From assembly GCA_013822735.1 (NCBI GenBank), contig PNKZ01000024.1, positions 1 through 64,000 on the forward strand: a stretch of 64,000 nt of DNA, in the 5' to 3' direction. The stretch is from Pirellula sp. Lineage in GTDB: Bacteria > Planctomycetota > Planctomycetia > Pirellulales > PNKZ01. The position numbers were made by a program, and so were the translations under genes. Shown here in pieces: positions 54,226 through 63,222 of the stretch (position 1 is its first letter; the number at the start of each line of letters is the position of its first letter). A model generated the notes under the pieces. The model did not search any database, had not been told where the DNA came from, and saw nothing but the letters and a program-made list of their open reading frames with translations.

Positions 54226-54244
54226 AGGAGCGGACACGTCGGCC

Positions 54245-55168
54245 TTACGGCTCGACGCTCGCCTTGGCGGCGGATGGTTTCGCAGCCGGCTTCTTCTTCA
54301 CGATGTACGCCTCGTAGAACTTCGCCACGCCGTCGGCCGTTTTGCGGGCCGAATCGACGATGTTTTCCGCCTTGCGGTAATTCGAGCCGTATTCGAACTG
54401 CACGGCTTCCAAGGCCGTCGGTCGACTGCTGCCGTAGGTTTGCACGGTGTAGCCGCCGTTGAGCCCGGCGGCTACGTCGAAGGTTTCCGAATTTAAGTCG
54501 GGCTTCACCTTCGTGCCGGCGTCGAGCATGATGCCGACCAGTCCTTCTTTACCGACGAGGGCTCCGCGACCGAAGCGTTCGACGAGGAGGCGCACCGTGG
54601 TGCCGCCGAACGTGCCGATGAGGATTTCATCCTTGAACGAAGCCTGGCCGTGGACGTCGATCACGAGGCCGGTGCCGAATTTCTTCTGCACCTCGCGGCA
54701 ATATTCGGCGATCGTGTCGTGGTAGGCGTCGTAATAGAACTTCGCTTCGGGTACTTCGTAGGAATGCTCCGGGGCGCGGTTCGCGTCGATGAACTTACGT
54801 TGGAATCGCGCCATCACGTAGTACGGCTTGCCGCCGAGCCGCTTCTCAAGATCGGCGACCAATTCTTGCGCGAGCTCGCGCGTGTTGACGTCGGTGCCGG
54901 TGACCCACTTCGGGTCCCCTTTCTTCGGAGTCACGGGACGATTCTTCCGCGGCGGCACGTCCGGCACGACTTCTTTACCGCCGTGCGGCGAGCAGATGAT
55001 GATCGGAATCGTGCCGCGCCGTACGTCGACCAACGGATCGGAAGGGGTCTGTTTGGTCACCGCTTTCGGAGCTTCCGCTTGGTCGGCGGCGGCGGCAGAC
55101 GTGATATTCAGCGTCGCGAGGACCGTTGCCGTGACGAGCAATCCGAAGAACATGCGCAAGGTCGACAT
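54245..55168 (-). CDS. exported N-formylglutamate amidohydrolase-like protein
   Basis: This 307-residue protein has a signal peptide (FFGLLVTATVLATLNITSAA). The mature part has the family motifs IIICSPHGGKEVVPD, TDVNTRELAQELV, FIDANRAPEHSYEV and GLVIDVHGQASFKDEI, with His and Asp residues expected to bind metal. N-formylglutamate amidohydrolases are normally cytoplasmic histidine-degradation enzymes, so an exported version points to another amide substrate. The Lys/Ala tail is disordered. It is divergent from truB. Confidence 0.85.
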   Translation of the reverse strand: MSTLRMFFGLLVTATVLATLNITSAAAADQAEAPKAVTKQTPSDPLVDVRRGTIPIIICSPHGGKEVVPDVPPRKNRPVTPKKGDPKWVTGTDVNTRELAQELVADLEKRLGGKPYYVMARFQRKFIDANRAPEHSYEVPEAKFYYDAYHDTIAEYCREVQKKFGTGLVIDVHGQASFKDEILIGTFGGTTVRLLVERFGRGALVGKEGLVGIMLDAGTKVKPDLNSETFDVAAGLNGGYTVQTYGSSRPTALEAVQFEYGSNYRKAENIVDSARKTADGVAKFYEAYIVKKKPAAKPSAAKASVEP

Positions 55169-55303
55169 GGCGAGGGCGTGGTGTGAGTGCTGGTGAAAAC
55201 ACGGACCAGGGCTTATCGTAATCGATCCCCGCGCGCGGGGTCACGAGGATTTCCGCGTGCGGGCCGAGGAATTGTCTGACGAATTGTTTAGCTTGAGACG
55301 TCG

Positions 55304-56209
55304 ATGCCGGAGCGGATCACCTTGCCTATCAGCGGAATCTTGAATGTTGCGAAGCCCGCCGGCATGACGTCGCGGCGGGTCGTCGATGTAGTGCAACGTT
55401 TTGTACGCCCGGCGAAAGCCGGACATGCCGGAACGCTCGATCCGCTCGCCACCGGCGTGCTCGTCGTGTGCATCGGCCAAGCGACGCGGCTGATTGAGTA
55501 CGTGCAGCGAATGCCGAAGACTTACGAAGGAACGTTTCTACTGAGTCGGACGAGCGACACGGAAGACGTCGAGGGAACGGTCGTCGAGTTGGAGAATCCG
55601 CCGCAACCGACGCGCGCGGCGATCGACGAAGCGGCGACCAAGTTCCTGGGGACGATTCAGCAACGGCCCCCCGCGTACTCGGCGCTGAAGGTGCAAGGGC
55701 AACGGGCTTACGACTTGGCCCGAGCCGGCAAGGCGGTCGACCTCGCGCCGCGACCGGTGGAGATCTACGGCATCGAAGTGCTGGGCTACGCATATCCGGA
55801 GTTGCGACTACGCATTCGCTGCGGCTCGGGCACCTACGTCCGATCGCTCGGGCGCGACTTGGCGGAATCGCTCGGCACCGGCGCAGTGATGAGTGCGCTG
55901 GTACGTACGGCGATCGGCTGTTTCACGCTTGCCGAAGCGTGCGACCTCGAAGGGATGACGGCCGAAGAACTGTCGGCCCGATTGCAATCGCCGAGCACGG
56001 CCGTCGCCGGGTTGCCGAGCGTGGTGCTCGACGAGCGGGAACGACGAACGTTGAACTTCGGGCAGTCGATCGAAAAGCAGGCACCCTGCGCGACCGACGA
56101 ACTGATCGGGCTGACGGAGTCGGGCGAACTCTGTTCGATTCTCGAACCGGCCGGCGAGGGGCGCTGGAAACCTGTGAATAACTTCGCCGTCGATGAGCCG
56201 TTGGTGTAA
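55304..56209 (+). CDS. truB: tRNA pseudouridine-55 synthase
   Basis: This 301-residue protein has the TruB signatures GILNVAKPAGMTSRRVVDVV, AGHAGTLDPLATGVLVVCIG with the catalytic Asp, RPPAYSALKVQGQRAYDLAR and GSGTYVRSLGRDLAESLG. It makes pseudouridine 55 in the T-loop of tRNA. The ATG at 55304 gives the normal start. The C-terminal 60 residues are a PUA-like extension. It is not next to rbfA or rpsO in this genome, unlike the usual arrangement. Confidence 0.95.
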   Translation: MPERITLPISGILNVAKPAGMTSRRVVDVVQRFVRPAKAGHAGTLDPLATGVLVVCIGQATRLIEYVQRMPKTYEGTFLLSRTSDTEDVEGTVVELENPPQPTRAAIDEAATKFLGTIQQRPPAYSALKVQGQRAYDLARAGKAVDLAPRPVEIYGIEVLGYAYPELRLRIRCGSGTYVRSLGRDLAESLGTGAVMSALVRTAIGCFTLAEACDLEGMTAEELSARLQSPSTAVAGLPSVVLDERERRTLNFGQSIEKQAPCATDELIGLTESGELCSILEPAGEGRWKPVNNFAVDEPLV

Positions 56210-56504
56210 TCGCTACAACTCGCGTATCCGCGCCGTGATCTCCGGCTTCGCCGTCCCAATAAGCGTGTAGAGTTTCGGTGACGTCGCTTCGTAGCGGTAA
56301 TGACCGCGAATTGGCCCTTGCCGCATGTTCGGCCAGGGTAAGCGGCGACGCTGCTCGGCGGATTGCTCAATCCCGCCTCTTCCGAATGTCGAAAACAGCC
56401 GATGACCACGGAAAGTGTTCGGGCATGGACTCGCCCTGGAACCACTCTCGTCGCAAGGCGAGAAGTCCCATCGTGAGAACGTTCCGCAAGGAACGGAGAT
56501 CGAC

Positions 56505-59201
56505 ATGCTCGCAGAGCGCAACGTACGGCTCGACTTATTCGCATTACTCCTCGCCGCGTGTACCGTCTTCTTGACGCTCACGCTGCTGACGTATTCGCCG
56601 GCGGACCCGCCGTCGACGTTGGTCTATCCCAGCGCCGCCGCGCCCGCGAACGCCTGCGGCAAGATGGGAGCTTACACGGCCCACGCCCTGTTCGAAGGGC
56701 TCGGCATCGGGGCGTACTTCATCGCCTTTTCGCTCGGCACCTTGGCCACGTTGCTCCTCCAAGGTCGCAAGATTGAGCAACCCTGGGTACGAGCCGTGGG
56801 TTGGACGATGTCGCTCGTCGGGCTGACGACACTGATTCAATTGGCCGCGCCGGGCGCTTCGCCGGGGCCCGTGGTCGGCTCGGGGGGCTACATCGGCGCG
56901 ATGGGGCGGGCGTTTCTGGAGTCGCACTTTGCCATGACCGGCTCGGTGATCTTGCTGGTGAGCGTAGTCGCCGGCGGGCTCTTGTTATGCACCGATTACG
57001 TACTGCTGCGGCTCTCGGCCGCGGTGTTTGGCACGCCCGTGCGTCAGATGGGGCGCGGCATTGCCAAGGGGGCGGGAGCCTTGGCGGCGCGGCGCACTGC
57101 GAAGCCGGCCGAAGTACGCACCGACATTCCACCGTATGCCGGGGAAAGTGCGGAGCCGGCAATCCGCATCGGCGGCAAGTCGATCGCAGCGATTGACGAA
57201 GAGGCGGAAGAAGACGAAGTCGATGAGGAATTGGAAGACTCGGCGGAACTTGCCGAGGTTGAAGAACTCGAAGAGGAAGAAGCCGCCGAAGTGGCCGAGG
57301 CCGTGCCGGCGCTTGCCGCCGCCGCCAAGATTGCGGAAACCAAAAGTGCCGAAGAACCGGCGGGCCCGCGTATTCGCTCGAAGGCAATTAAGAAGAGCGA
57401 ACGCGACGCGATGATGGCCGAGCTCGACAAGGCGGCGAACAAAACCGAAGAACAGCCGGAGTTTGAACTGCCGCCGCTCGACTTGCTCGTGCGCGGCACC
57501 GGCATCAATACCGATGAGCAGGAGAAAGACGTTCGCAAGAAGGCGAAGATGCTGGAGAAGACGTTCGCCAGCTTCGGCTTCAACGTCAAGGTTGTGGAGA
57601 TCGAAACCGGGCCGGTGATTGCACAGTTTGAAATCGAACTCGAGGCCGGCCTGCGGCTCAGCAAGATCTCGAGCCTGGCCGACGACTTGGCGATCGCCTT
57701 GCGCGTGCCAAGCGTGCGCATCGTGGCGCCGATTCCGGGGAAGAATACCGTCGGTATCGAAGTGCCGAACGCCGAGCGGCAGATCGTGCACATGCGCGAA
57801 GTGATCGAAGAGGCCAACGGCAAGGCGCAGAAGATGAAGATCCCGATCTACCTCGGGAAGGACGTCGCCGGCAATCCGATGATCGCCGACTTGGCCAGCT
57901 TGCCGCACTTGCTGATCGCCGGACGAACCGGCACCGGAAAGTCGGTCTGTCTGAACACGCTGATCATGAGCATGCTCATGACCCGCCGGCCCGATGAACT
58001 GCGCATGTTGCTGATCGATCCGAAGATGGTCGAGCTCAGCTGCTATAAGACCTTGCCGCACCTTATGCATCCGGTCGTCACCGACATGAAGAAGGCCGAG
58101 GCGATCTTGGCCTGGGCCGTTGAGAAGATGGAAGAACGCTACGCGCTGCTCGCGCGGGCCGGAGTGCGGCATATCTCGGCGTACAACCAGCTCGGCGAAG
58201 AAGAGCTGATGGATCGGCTACAGCCGGAGAACGACGAAGAGAAGAAGAACATCCCGCAGCACCTGCCGTATATCGTGATCGTGGCCGACGAAATGGCCGA
58301 CCTCATGATGACGGCCGCGAAGGAAGTGGAAACGCACATCATTCGCTTGGCCCAAAAGAGTCGCGCGGTCGGTATCCACCTCGTACTCGCCACGCAGAAG
58401 CCGACGGTCGACGTCATCACCGGCTTGATCAAGTCGAACTTGCCGGCACGCATCGCGTTTCAAGTGGCGAGCCGGACCGATAGTCGCGTCGTGCTCGACG
58501 AAATGGGGGCCGACAAGCTGCTGGGCAACGGCGATATGCTCTTCCTCTGGCCGGGCACCAGCACGCTGATCCGCGGCCAAGGCACATACGTAAGCGACGA
58601 CGAGATCAACAAGGTCGTGGAGTTCGTCGGCAAGACGCCGCCGGACTTCGTCACCGAACTCGTGGCCCTCAAACCCGCCGGAACGACGGCCGAAACGGGG
58701 AGCGACCACTGGAAGAGCCGCGATGAATTGTATGAAGCGGCCATCGATTGCATCGTGCGCGAAGGACGCGGCAGCGTATCGCTGCTGCAGCGCGCGCTCG
58801 GAGTCGGCTACGGTCGCGGGGCGCGGCTCATCGACTTCATGGCGGAAGACGGCATTGTCGGGCCGTATAACGGCTCGCAAGCACGCGAGGTATTGATCAC
58901 CGTCGAGCAGTGGGAAGAAATGGCCGGCTATGCCAAGGGAAGCGGCGCGCCTCTAGCTCCGTCGTCGCCGGCGCCGCCTGCCAAGCCTCCCGCGAAGTCG
59001 AACCGGATCGTACCGAAACTAGAGAAACCGAAGGTCGACGAGGAAGACGACGATGTTGCATCGGCAGAGCTCGACGATGACGAGTCGGACGCGTTTGACG
59101 ACGCGGAAGCCGAGGAAGTGGACGAAGTCGAGGATTGGGACGGCGACGAAGAGGCTGATTCCGACGAAGACCGGCCGCCGCTGCGTCATCGCACGGCATA
59201 G
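56505..59201 (+). CDS. ftsK: DNA translocase FtsK
   Basis: This 898-residue protein moves DNA at the septum and supports dif resolution. The N-terminus has four membrane helices. Residues about 225-290 are very acidic (EEAEEDEVDEELEDSAELAE). The motor has Walker A AGRTGTGKSVCLNTL near residue 471 and Walker B IVIVADEMADLMM near 589. The gamma domain (ELYEAAIDCIVREGRGSVS to REVLITVEQWEEM) is about residues 738-805 and reads FtsK-orienting sequences. The last 90 residues are an unusual acidic tail (DEEDDDVASAELDDDESDAF). The start at 56505 has an AAGGAACGG-type RBS. Confidence 0.95.
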   Translation: MLAERNVRLDLFALLLAACTVFLTLTLLTYSPADPPSTLVYPSAAAPANACGKMGAYTAHALFEGLGIGAYFIAFSLGTLATLLLQGRKIEQPWVRAVGWTMSLVGLTTLIQLAAPGASPGPVVGSGGYIGAMGRAFLESHFAMTGSVILLVSVVAGGLLLCTDYVLLRLSAAVFGTPVRQMGRGIAKGAGALAARRTAKPAEVRTDIPPYAGESAEPAIRIGGKSIAAIDEEAEEDEVDEELEDSAELAEVEELEEEEAAEVAEAVPALAAAAKIAETKSAEEPAGPRIRSKAIKKSERDAMMAELDKAANKTEEQPEFELPPLDLLVRGTGINTDEQEKDVRKKAKMLEKTFASFGFNVKVVEIETGPVIAQFEIELEAGLRLSKISSLADDLAIALRVPSVRIVAPIPGKNTVGIEVPNAERQIVHMREVIEEANGKAQKMKIPIYLGKDVAGNPMIADLASLPHLLIAGRTGTGKSVCLNTLIMSMLMTRRPDELRMLLIDPKMVELSCYKTLPHLMHPVVTDMKKAEAILAWAVEKMEERYALLARAGVRHISAYNQLGEEELMDRLQPENDEEKKNIPQHLPYIVIVADEMADLMMTAAKEVETHIIRLAQKSRAVGIHLVLATQKPTVDVITGLIKSNLPARIAFQVASRTDSRVVLDEMGADKLLGNGDMLFLWPGTSTLIRGQGTYVSDDEINKVVEFVGKTPPDFVTELVALKPAGTTAETGSDHWKSRDELYEAAIDCIVREGRGSVSLLQRALGVGYGRGARLIDFMAEDGIVGPYNGSQAREVLITVEQWEEMAGYAKGSGAPLAPSSPAPPAKPPAKSNRIVPKLEKPKVDEEDDDVASAELDDDESDAFDDAEAEEVDEVEDWDGDEEADSDEDRPPLRHRTA

Positions 59202-59411
59202 CACCTCGCAAGCTCGCGATTTCCCCGCACCGTCGGCAGAACCGATACAGGCGGACCGTCAGTCTTGCCGGAGTTCGGGCAAGCGCCTTCGGCGTTGCAA
59301 GGTCGCTAAGGCTCACCCTTTTGTAAGCTAGGTTTCATCCGTGCCGTAGGGCTGCGCCGATTGCCGGCGTCTGCGATTCTACGAAAGCTTTGACACGGAT
59401 AAACGTGCCCG

Positions 59412-60623
59412 ATGCGCGCGGAAGTTGTTACGTCGGAATCCGCCTTCCTCGCGCTGCGCGACGATTGGAATCGCCTAGCTGCCGGCGATCCGTTAGCCAC
59501 GTGGGAATGGCGCCACGCATGGTGGCAATCGTGGAGCAATCGACGCCGGCTCGCAATCGGCGTCGTCCGCGACGGCGAACGCGTGGTCGCGATTTTGCCC
59601 GGGTTCACGGAGCTTCGCCCTTGGAGCGGTCGCACGCTGGCGTTGCTGGGCAACGGCAAGGCCTGCACCGACTATCAACGCGTGTTGCTCGACCGGGACT
59701 TAGTCGATCGAGAACGTTATGCGGCGATCGAACTTTTGCTCGATGAAATGTTACGGCGGGGCGGGGCCCTGCCGAATATCGACCTCTTCGAACTCGACGG
59801 CGTGAACGTATCCGAACCGTCGGTCGCGACGATCGTCGAATTGCTCGCACAACGAAAGTTCGCGGTCGATCACGAGCCGTTGGACTCGAGCTGGATCACC
59901 GACTTAAACGAAACCTGGGACGGCTTTGTCGCGGGAACGCCCCGACAACTGCGCCGCAAAATCCACAAAGCGATGCGACGAGCGGAAAGCCCGGACATCA
60001 GCTATCACGAGGCGGGCGATCCGGAAACCGTCGCCGCGATTTGGTCGGAGTTTGTGCGGCTCCACCAGGCCCGCTTTCGCGACCGTACCGACGACGGCGG
60101 CTGCTTCGTGGATTCGCGCTTCGAGCAGTTTCTCCGCGACGCGGCCATCGCGTTGGCGGCCAAGCAACAAGCCAAGATCGTGTGGTGTGAGCACCTTGGT
60201 CGGGCCATCTCGGCTCATCTGTATTTGCTGGGCCGCCGCACGGTCGCCATGTACCAATCGGGCTTCGATCCCGACTATCAACATTTGGAACCCGGCTACC
60301 TGCTCTACTCGCTCGCCATCCGCAGCCTGATCAATGCCGGCTACGCCCACTTCGACTTCTTGCGCGGGGACGAGACGTACAAATCGGGTTGGGCAGCGCG
60401 ACCCATTCCGCTCGCGCGCTTGGTGTGCGTCGCTCCGCGGGCCACATCGCGCATTCGGCATCGAACCCGTTGTTGGGCCCGTTCGCTCAAGCGAGTAGCC
60501 GTGCGAACGTGGAAGAGTCGTCGCGGTGAAGGCGCTGCGTCGCCGGCGGCCCCCGCTCCGATTGGTTCCGACGGCGTCGAACTCGTGCGCGAGCAGGACG
60601 CGAAAGAGACGGTGAACGTATGA
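59412..60623 (+). CDS. CelD/BcsL-type GNAT acyltransferase
   Basis: This 403-residue protein belongs to the FemAB-like GNAT group (Acetyltransf_6). Visible are FLALRDDWNRLAAGDPLATW, WEWRHAWWQSWSNRRRLAIG, and the C-terminal hallmark GYLLYSLAIRSLINAGYAHF followed by DFLRGDETYKSGW. These enzymes acylate or aminoacylate polysaccharide or peptidoglycan-like acceptors. The C-terminal 60 residues are flexible. Its stop overlaps the next GNAT start, so the two are coupled. The substrate is unknown. Confidence 0.85.
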   Translation: MRAEVVTSESAFLALRDDWNRLAAGDPLATWEWRHAWWQSWSNRRRLAIGVVRDGERVVAILPGFTELRPWSGRTLALLGNGKACTDYQRVLLDRDLVDRERYAAIELLLDEMLRRGGALPNIDLFELDGVNVSEPSVATIVELLAQRKFAVDHEPLDSSWITDLNETWDGFVAGTPRQLRRKIHKAMRRAESPDISYHEAGDPETVAAIWSEFVRLHQARFRDRTDDGGCFVDSRFEQFLRDAAIALAAKQQAKIVWCEHLGRAISAHLYLLGRRTVAMYQSGFDPDYQHLEPGYLLYSLAIRSLINAGYAHFDFLRGDETYKSGWAARPIPLARLVCVAPRATSRIRHRTRCWARSLKRVAVRTWKSRRGEGAASPAAPAPIGSDGVELVREQDAKETVNV

Positions 60624-61897
60624 CGCCCGCAGTTGCGCACCAAGAACCTGAATCGAAAGAACACGCCGCTGCGAGCGTTCCGAAGAAGTCGAAGCCGGCG
60701 GCCACGACTCCCCCACCACGTCAAGACGAGCCCGATCTTCCGCTACTGAAGTTCGAGACGCGGTTCGTCACTTCGCCGGAAGAAGCCGAATCGCTGATGC
60801 CGGCCTGGAAACGATTGGCGGAAACGGCGATCGAGGCCAATCCGTTCTACGAGCATTGGTCGCTGCTGCCGGCTTGGAAAACCTTGGCGCCGGAGCTGAG
60901 CCCGGAGCTTTTGGTGATCGAGGCCCCGAAGCGCGTCCACCCTACGGGCCCGAAAGTGCTTTGCGGCCTATTCCCGATCATTCGGCACAAACGTTTCTAC
61001 GGTCTCCCGGTCCGCTGTTGGGAACTATGGCGGCACGTGCATTGCTTTCTGTCGACCCCGCTGGTGCGCCGCGACTGCGCACGCGAAGTGATCGACTGCT
61101 TCTTTGAAACGGCGGCGACCGCGCCGCACGGCGCGGCGGTGGTGAGCGCGTCGATGCTGCCTGCCGAAGGCCCGCTGCATCAGTTGCTGGTCGACGCGAA
61201 CTTCGCCGCCGGTCGTAATCAATTCATTCGCGAACTTTCCGGCCGAGCCTTGTTTCGCAAAGCCGACGATGCGGAGACTTTTCTCAAGGCCTCGCTGTCG
61301 CGAAGCAAGCGCCAAGGCATGCAGCGCTCCGAGCGGCGTTTGGCGGAAAAGGGAAAGCTCGAGACACGCTGGTTTACCGCGAACGACGATCTCGCGCTGT
61401 GGACGCAAGACTTCCTGAAGCTCGAAGCCTCGGGCTGGAAAGGAGGCGAGCACACCGCTCTGGCTTGCAGCGCAGCCGGCGCTTACTTCTTCCGCACGAT
61501 GGTCAAAGAGGGAATGGCCGAAGGCCGGGTTCAACTCGGGCGGCTCGATTTCGACGGTCGCCCGATCGCCATAATCTGCAACCTCCTGGCACGCGACGGC
61601 GGCTACAGCTTCAAGATCGCCTATGACGAAGCGTTCGCTGATGACTCCCCCGGCCTGCTGTTGGAGCTCTCGCTCATCCGCGAGCTTCACGACCGGGGCA
61701 TTTCCTGGATGGATTCGTGCGCGGCGAGCGACCATCCGATGATCAATCCCCTTTGGCCGCAACGGTGCTTGCGACAATCCGTGGTCTTCGCCACCGGCCG
61801 GCGGGGCGGAGATTTGGCCGTGGCGCTGATGCCGCTCTTGCGGTGGGTGAAGAATTTGCGGAACCGGAAGCCACGGGTGAAGCCGCAAGCGGACTAG
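60620..61897 (+). CDS. second CelD/BcsL-type GNAT acyltransferase
   Basis: This 425-residue protein starts 4 bases inside the upstream GNAT gene. Residues 1-45 are Pro/Ala/Lys low complexity. The core has FVTSPEEAESLMPAWKRLAE, NPFYEHWSLLPAWKTL, LSRSKRQGMQRSERRLAEKG and a GGYSFKIAYDEAFADDSPGL segment, again the Acetyltransf_6 layout. It differs from its neighbour in sequence, so it is not a recent copy. The pair may modify two positions of one acceptor. Confidence 0.82.
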   Translation: MTPAVAHQEPESKEHAAASVPKKSKPAATTPPPRQDEPDLPLLKFETRFVTSPEEAESLMPAWKRLAETAIEANPFYEHWSLLPAWKTLAPELSPELLVIEAPKRVHPTGPKVLCGLFPIIRHKRFYGLPVRCWELWRHVHCFLSTPLVRRDCAREVIDCFFETAATAPHGAAVVSASMLPAEGPLHQLLVDANFAAGRNQFIRELSGRALFRKADDAETFLKASLSRSKRQGMQRSERRLAEKGKLETRWFTANDDLALWTQDFLKLEASGWKGGEHTALACSAAGAYFFRTMVKEGMAEGRVQLGRLDFDGRPIAIICNLLARDGGYSFKIAYDEAFADDSPGLLLELSLIRELHDRGISWMDSCAASDHPMINPLWPQRCLRQSVVFATGRRGGDLAVALMPLLRWVKNLRNRKPRVKPQAD

Positions 61898-61953
61898 CTT
61901 CCGCACTACTAGACAACGTTCATCTGAAGTTACGAGAGACAGGAGAGATTCCC

Positions 61954-62838
61954 ATGATACCTATGACGCAAACTAACACGAGCGCTTCGCTGCTCGATCG
62001 CCTCGACCAAGCAACGTTCGACGCCCGCTTCAATCGCCGTCCGTTCGTGATCGGTCATCATCTGGCCGACCATCCGCTCTTCGCGCTGCCGCGTCTGATC
62101 GAGCTGGCTCAGAAGCTGCCGCAGCGTAAGGTCGAATACAATTCGGGTGAGTTGCCGGTATCGCAAGACCCCACGAAGACGCCGCTCAACGGGCTTTCGA
62201 TCCCGGAAACCATCCAGCGGATCGAAGAATGCCGCTCCTGGATGGTGCTCAAGAACGTCGAGCTCGACGAAGAATATTCGGACCTGCTCAATAGCTGCTT
62301 GGCCGAAGTGCGGCAGTTTTCCGACCAGGTTTCGCCCGGCATGAAGCACCAAGCCGGCTTCATCTTCATTTCGTCCCCCGGCTCGGTGACCCCGTATCAC
62401 ATCGACCCGGAAAATAACTTCTTGCTGCAGATCCGCGGGCAGAAGTTCGTGCACATGTTCCCGCAAGACGATCGCGACATCCTCTCGGAAGAGAGCCTCG
62501 AAGCGTTCTTCACCGGCGGCCATCGCAATCTGCCGTTCGAAGATTGGTACAACGAACGGAGCGAGCAATTCGAGCTCAACCCCGGCGACGGACTTCACTT
62601 CCCGGTCGCCGCGCCGCATTGGGTGCAAAACGGTCCGGAGGTTTCCGTATCGTTCAGCATCACGTTCCAAACGAAAGACTCGGCCGACCGCAAGTCGCTC
62701 CATCGGCTGAATAAGCAAATGCGCCGCTGGGGTCTGAAGCCGTCGAACTTGGGTAAGTCCCCCTGGCGCGATCGCTGCAAGCTCGGGCTCGTCAACGGCA
62801 TCCGCGCGGCCAAGCGGGCCGTCGGCATGAAGGACTAA
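61954..62838 (+). CDS. JmjC/cupin-like 2OG-Fe(II) oxygenase-type protein
   Basis: This 294-residue protein has a cupin-like fold. The metal triad candidates are His149 and Asp151 in YHIDPENNFLLQI and His222 in APHWVQNGP. KFVHMFPQDDRDIL and FHFPVAAPHW-type strands are also typical of the Cupin_8/JmjC family. An AGGAGAG RBS lies seven bases before the ATG at 61954. It follows the GNAT pair by 56 bases and probably acts with them, perhaps hydroxylating a shared substrate. The actual reaction is unknown. Confidence 0.85.
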   Translation: MIPMTQTNTSASLLDRLDQATFDARFNRRPFVIGHHLADHPLFALPRLIELAQKLPQRKVEYNSGELPVSQDPTKTPLNGLSIPETIQRIEECRSWMVLKNVELDEEYSDLLNSCLAEVRQFSDQVSPGMKHQAGFIFISSPGSVTPYHIDPENNFLLQIRGQKFVHMFPQDDRDILSEESLEAFFTGGHRNLPFEDWYNERSEQFELNPGDGLHFPVAAPHWVQNGPEVSVSFSITFQTKDSADRKSLHRLNKQMRRWGLKPSNLGKSPWRDRCKLGLVNGIRAAKRAVGMKD

Positions 62839-62877
62839 GGGCGACTAATGCGTCGGTTTGCCGACCAAGCCCTTGGT

Positions 62878-62906
62878 TTGACAGCCCGAACCGACGACCT
62901 TATCGT
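62878..62906 (+). promoter_or_regulatory. putative sigma-70-type promoter
   Basis: TTGACA (62878-62883) is followed by a 17-base spacer and TATCGT (62901-62906), a perfect -35 with a moderate -10. A transcript from about 62913 would cover the small ORF at 62937 and end at the terminator at 63128-63163. Confidence 0.5.
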
Positions 62907-62936
62907 AATGTCTAGTGCTTCTATTAGGTAAAACCA

Positions 62937-63100
62937 TGCTCGACCCTACGGACACTTACGCCGCAAATAACTTGCCGACGCTCCCGCTTGGGACGTTTGG
63001 GCAAGGTGCGTGCGTTGTCGTGCAGATCGTCGATGTAGGCATCCGAATTAATACGGACGGCGCCATTATTATTAGTGGCATCAAAGAGGGTCGGCCTTAA
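62937..63100 (+). CDS. possible 54-residue small protein or leader ORF
   Basis: The frame starts MLDPTDTYAANNLPTLPLGT and ends IIISGIKEGRP, with AGG eight bases upstream. The Val/Ile-rich centre looks beta-structured. It lies between a good promoter (62878-62906) and a strong terminator, so it could be an independent small gene. Alternatively it is noncoding leader RNA ahead of cimA. Codon use is not clearly like neighbouring genes. Confidence 0.35.
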
Positions 63101-63127
63101 GGGAACACGCGAGCTAACGCCATACGC

Positions 63128-63163
63128 AACCCTGGGGCCGAACAACGGCCGCAGGGTTTTTTT
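63128..63163 (+). terminator. intrinsic terminator upstream of cimA
   Basis: The stem AACCCTGGGGCCG pairs with CGGCCGCAGGGTT (one G-G mismatch) around an AACAA loop and is followed by seven T residues, the best intrinsic terminator in the window. It lies 60 bases before the cimA ATG, so it either closes the small transcript above or serves as an attenuator for cimA. Confidence 0.85.
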
Positions 63164-63222
63164 GTTTTGTTACTGTCGGAACCTGCTGCGGGTATGCGCT
63201 CGCGGCTCACTGGAAGAATCTT

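Larger units (their letters stand above)
53719..54244. repeat. intergenic repeat cluster with several inverted repeats
   Basis: No gene is called in these 526 bp. The left end has GTGGGTCGAACGCAGTGAG followed by GCCCAC, a repeat unit I associate with planctomycetes. Then come a 26-base inverted pair, two related TGCGCAGAT hairpins, three ACTTACGTC-type motifs in both orientations (53983, 54102-54112 reverse, 54130), and a 30-base inverted pair. Each is listed separately. The block shares the 14-mer ACTTACGTCGATTT and TGCGCAGTGCG with 23.9-24.3 kb. Confidence 0.8.
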
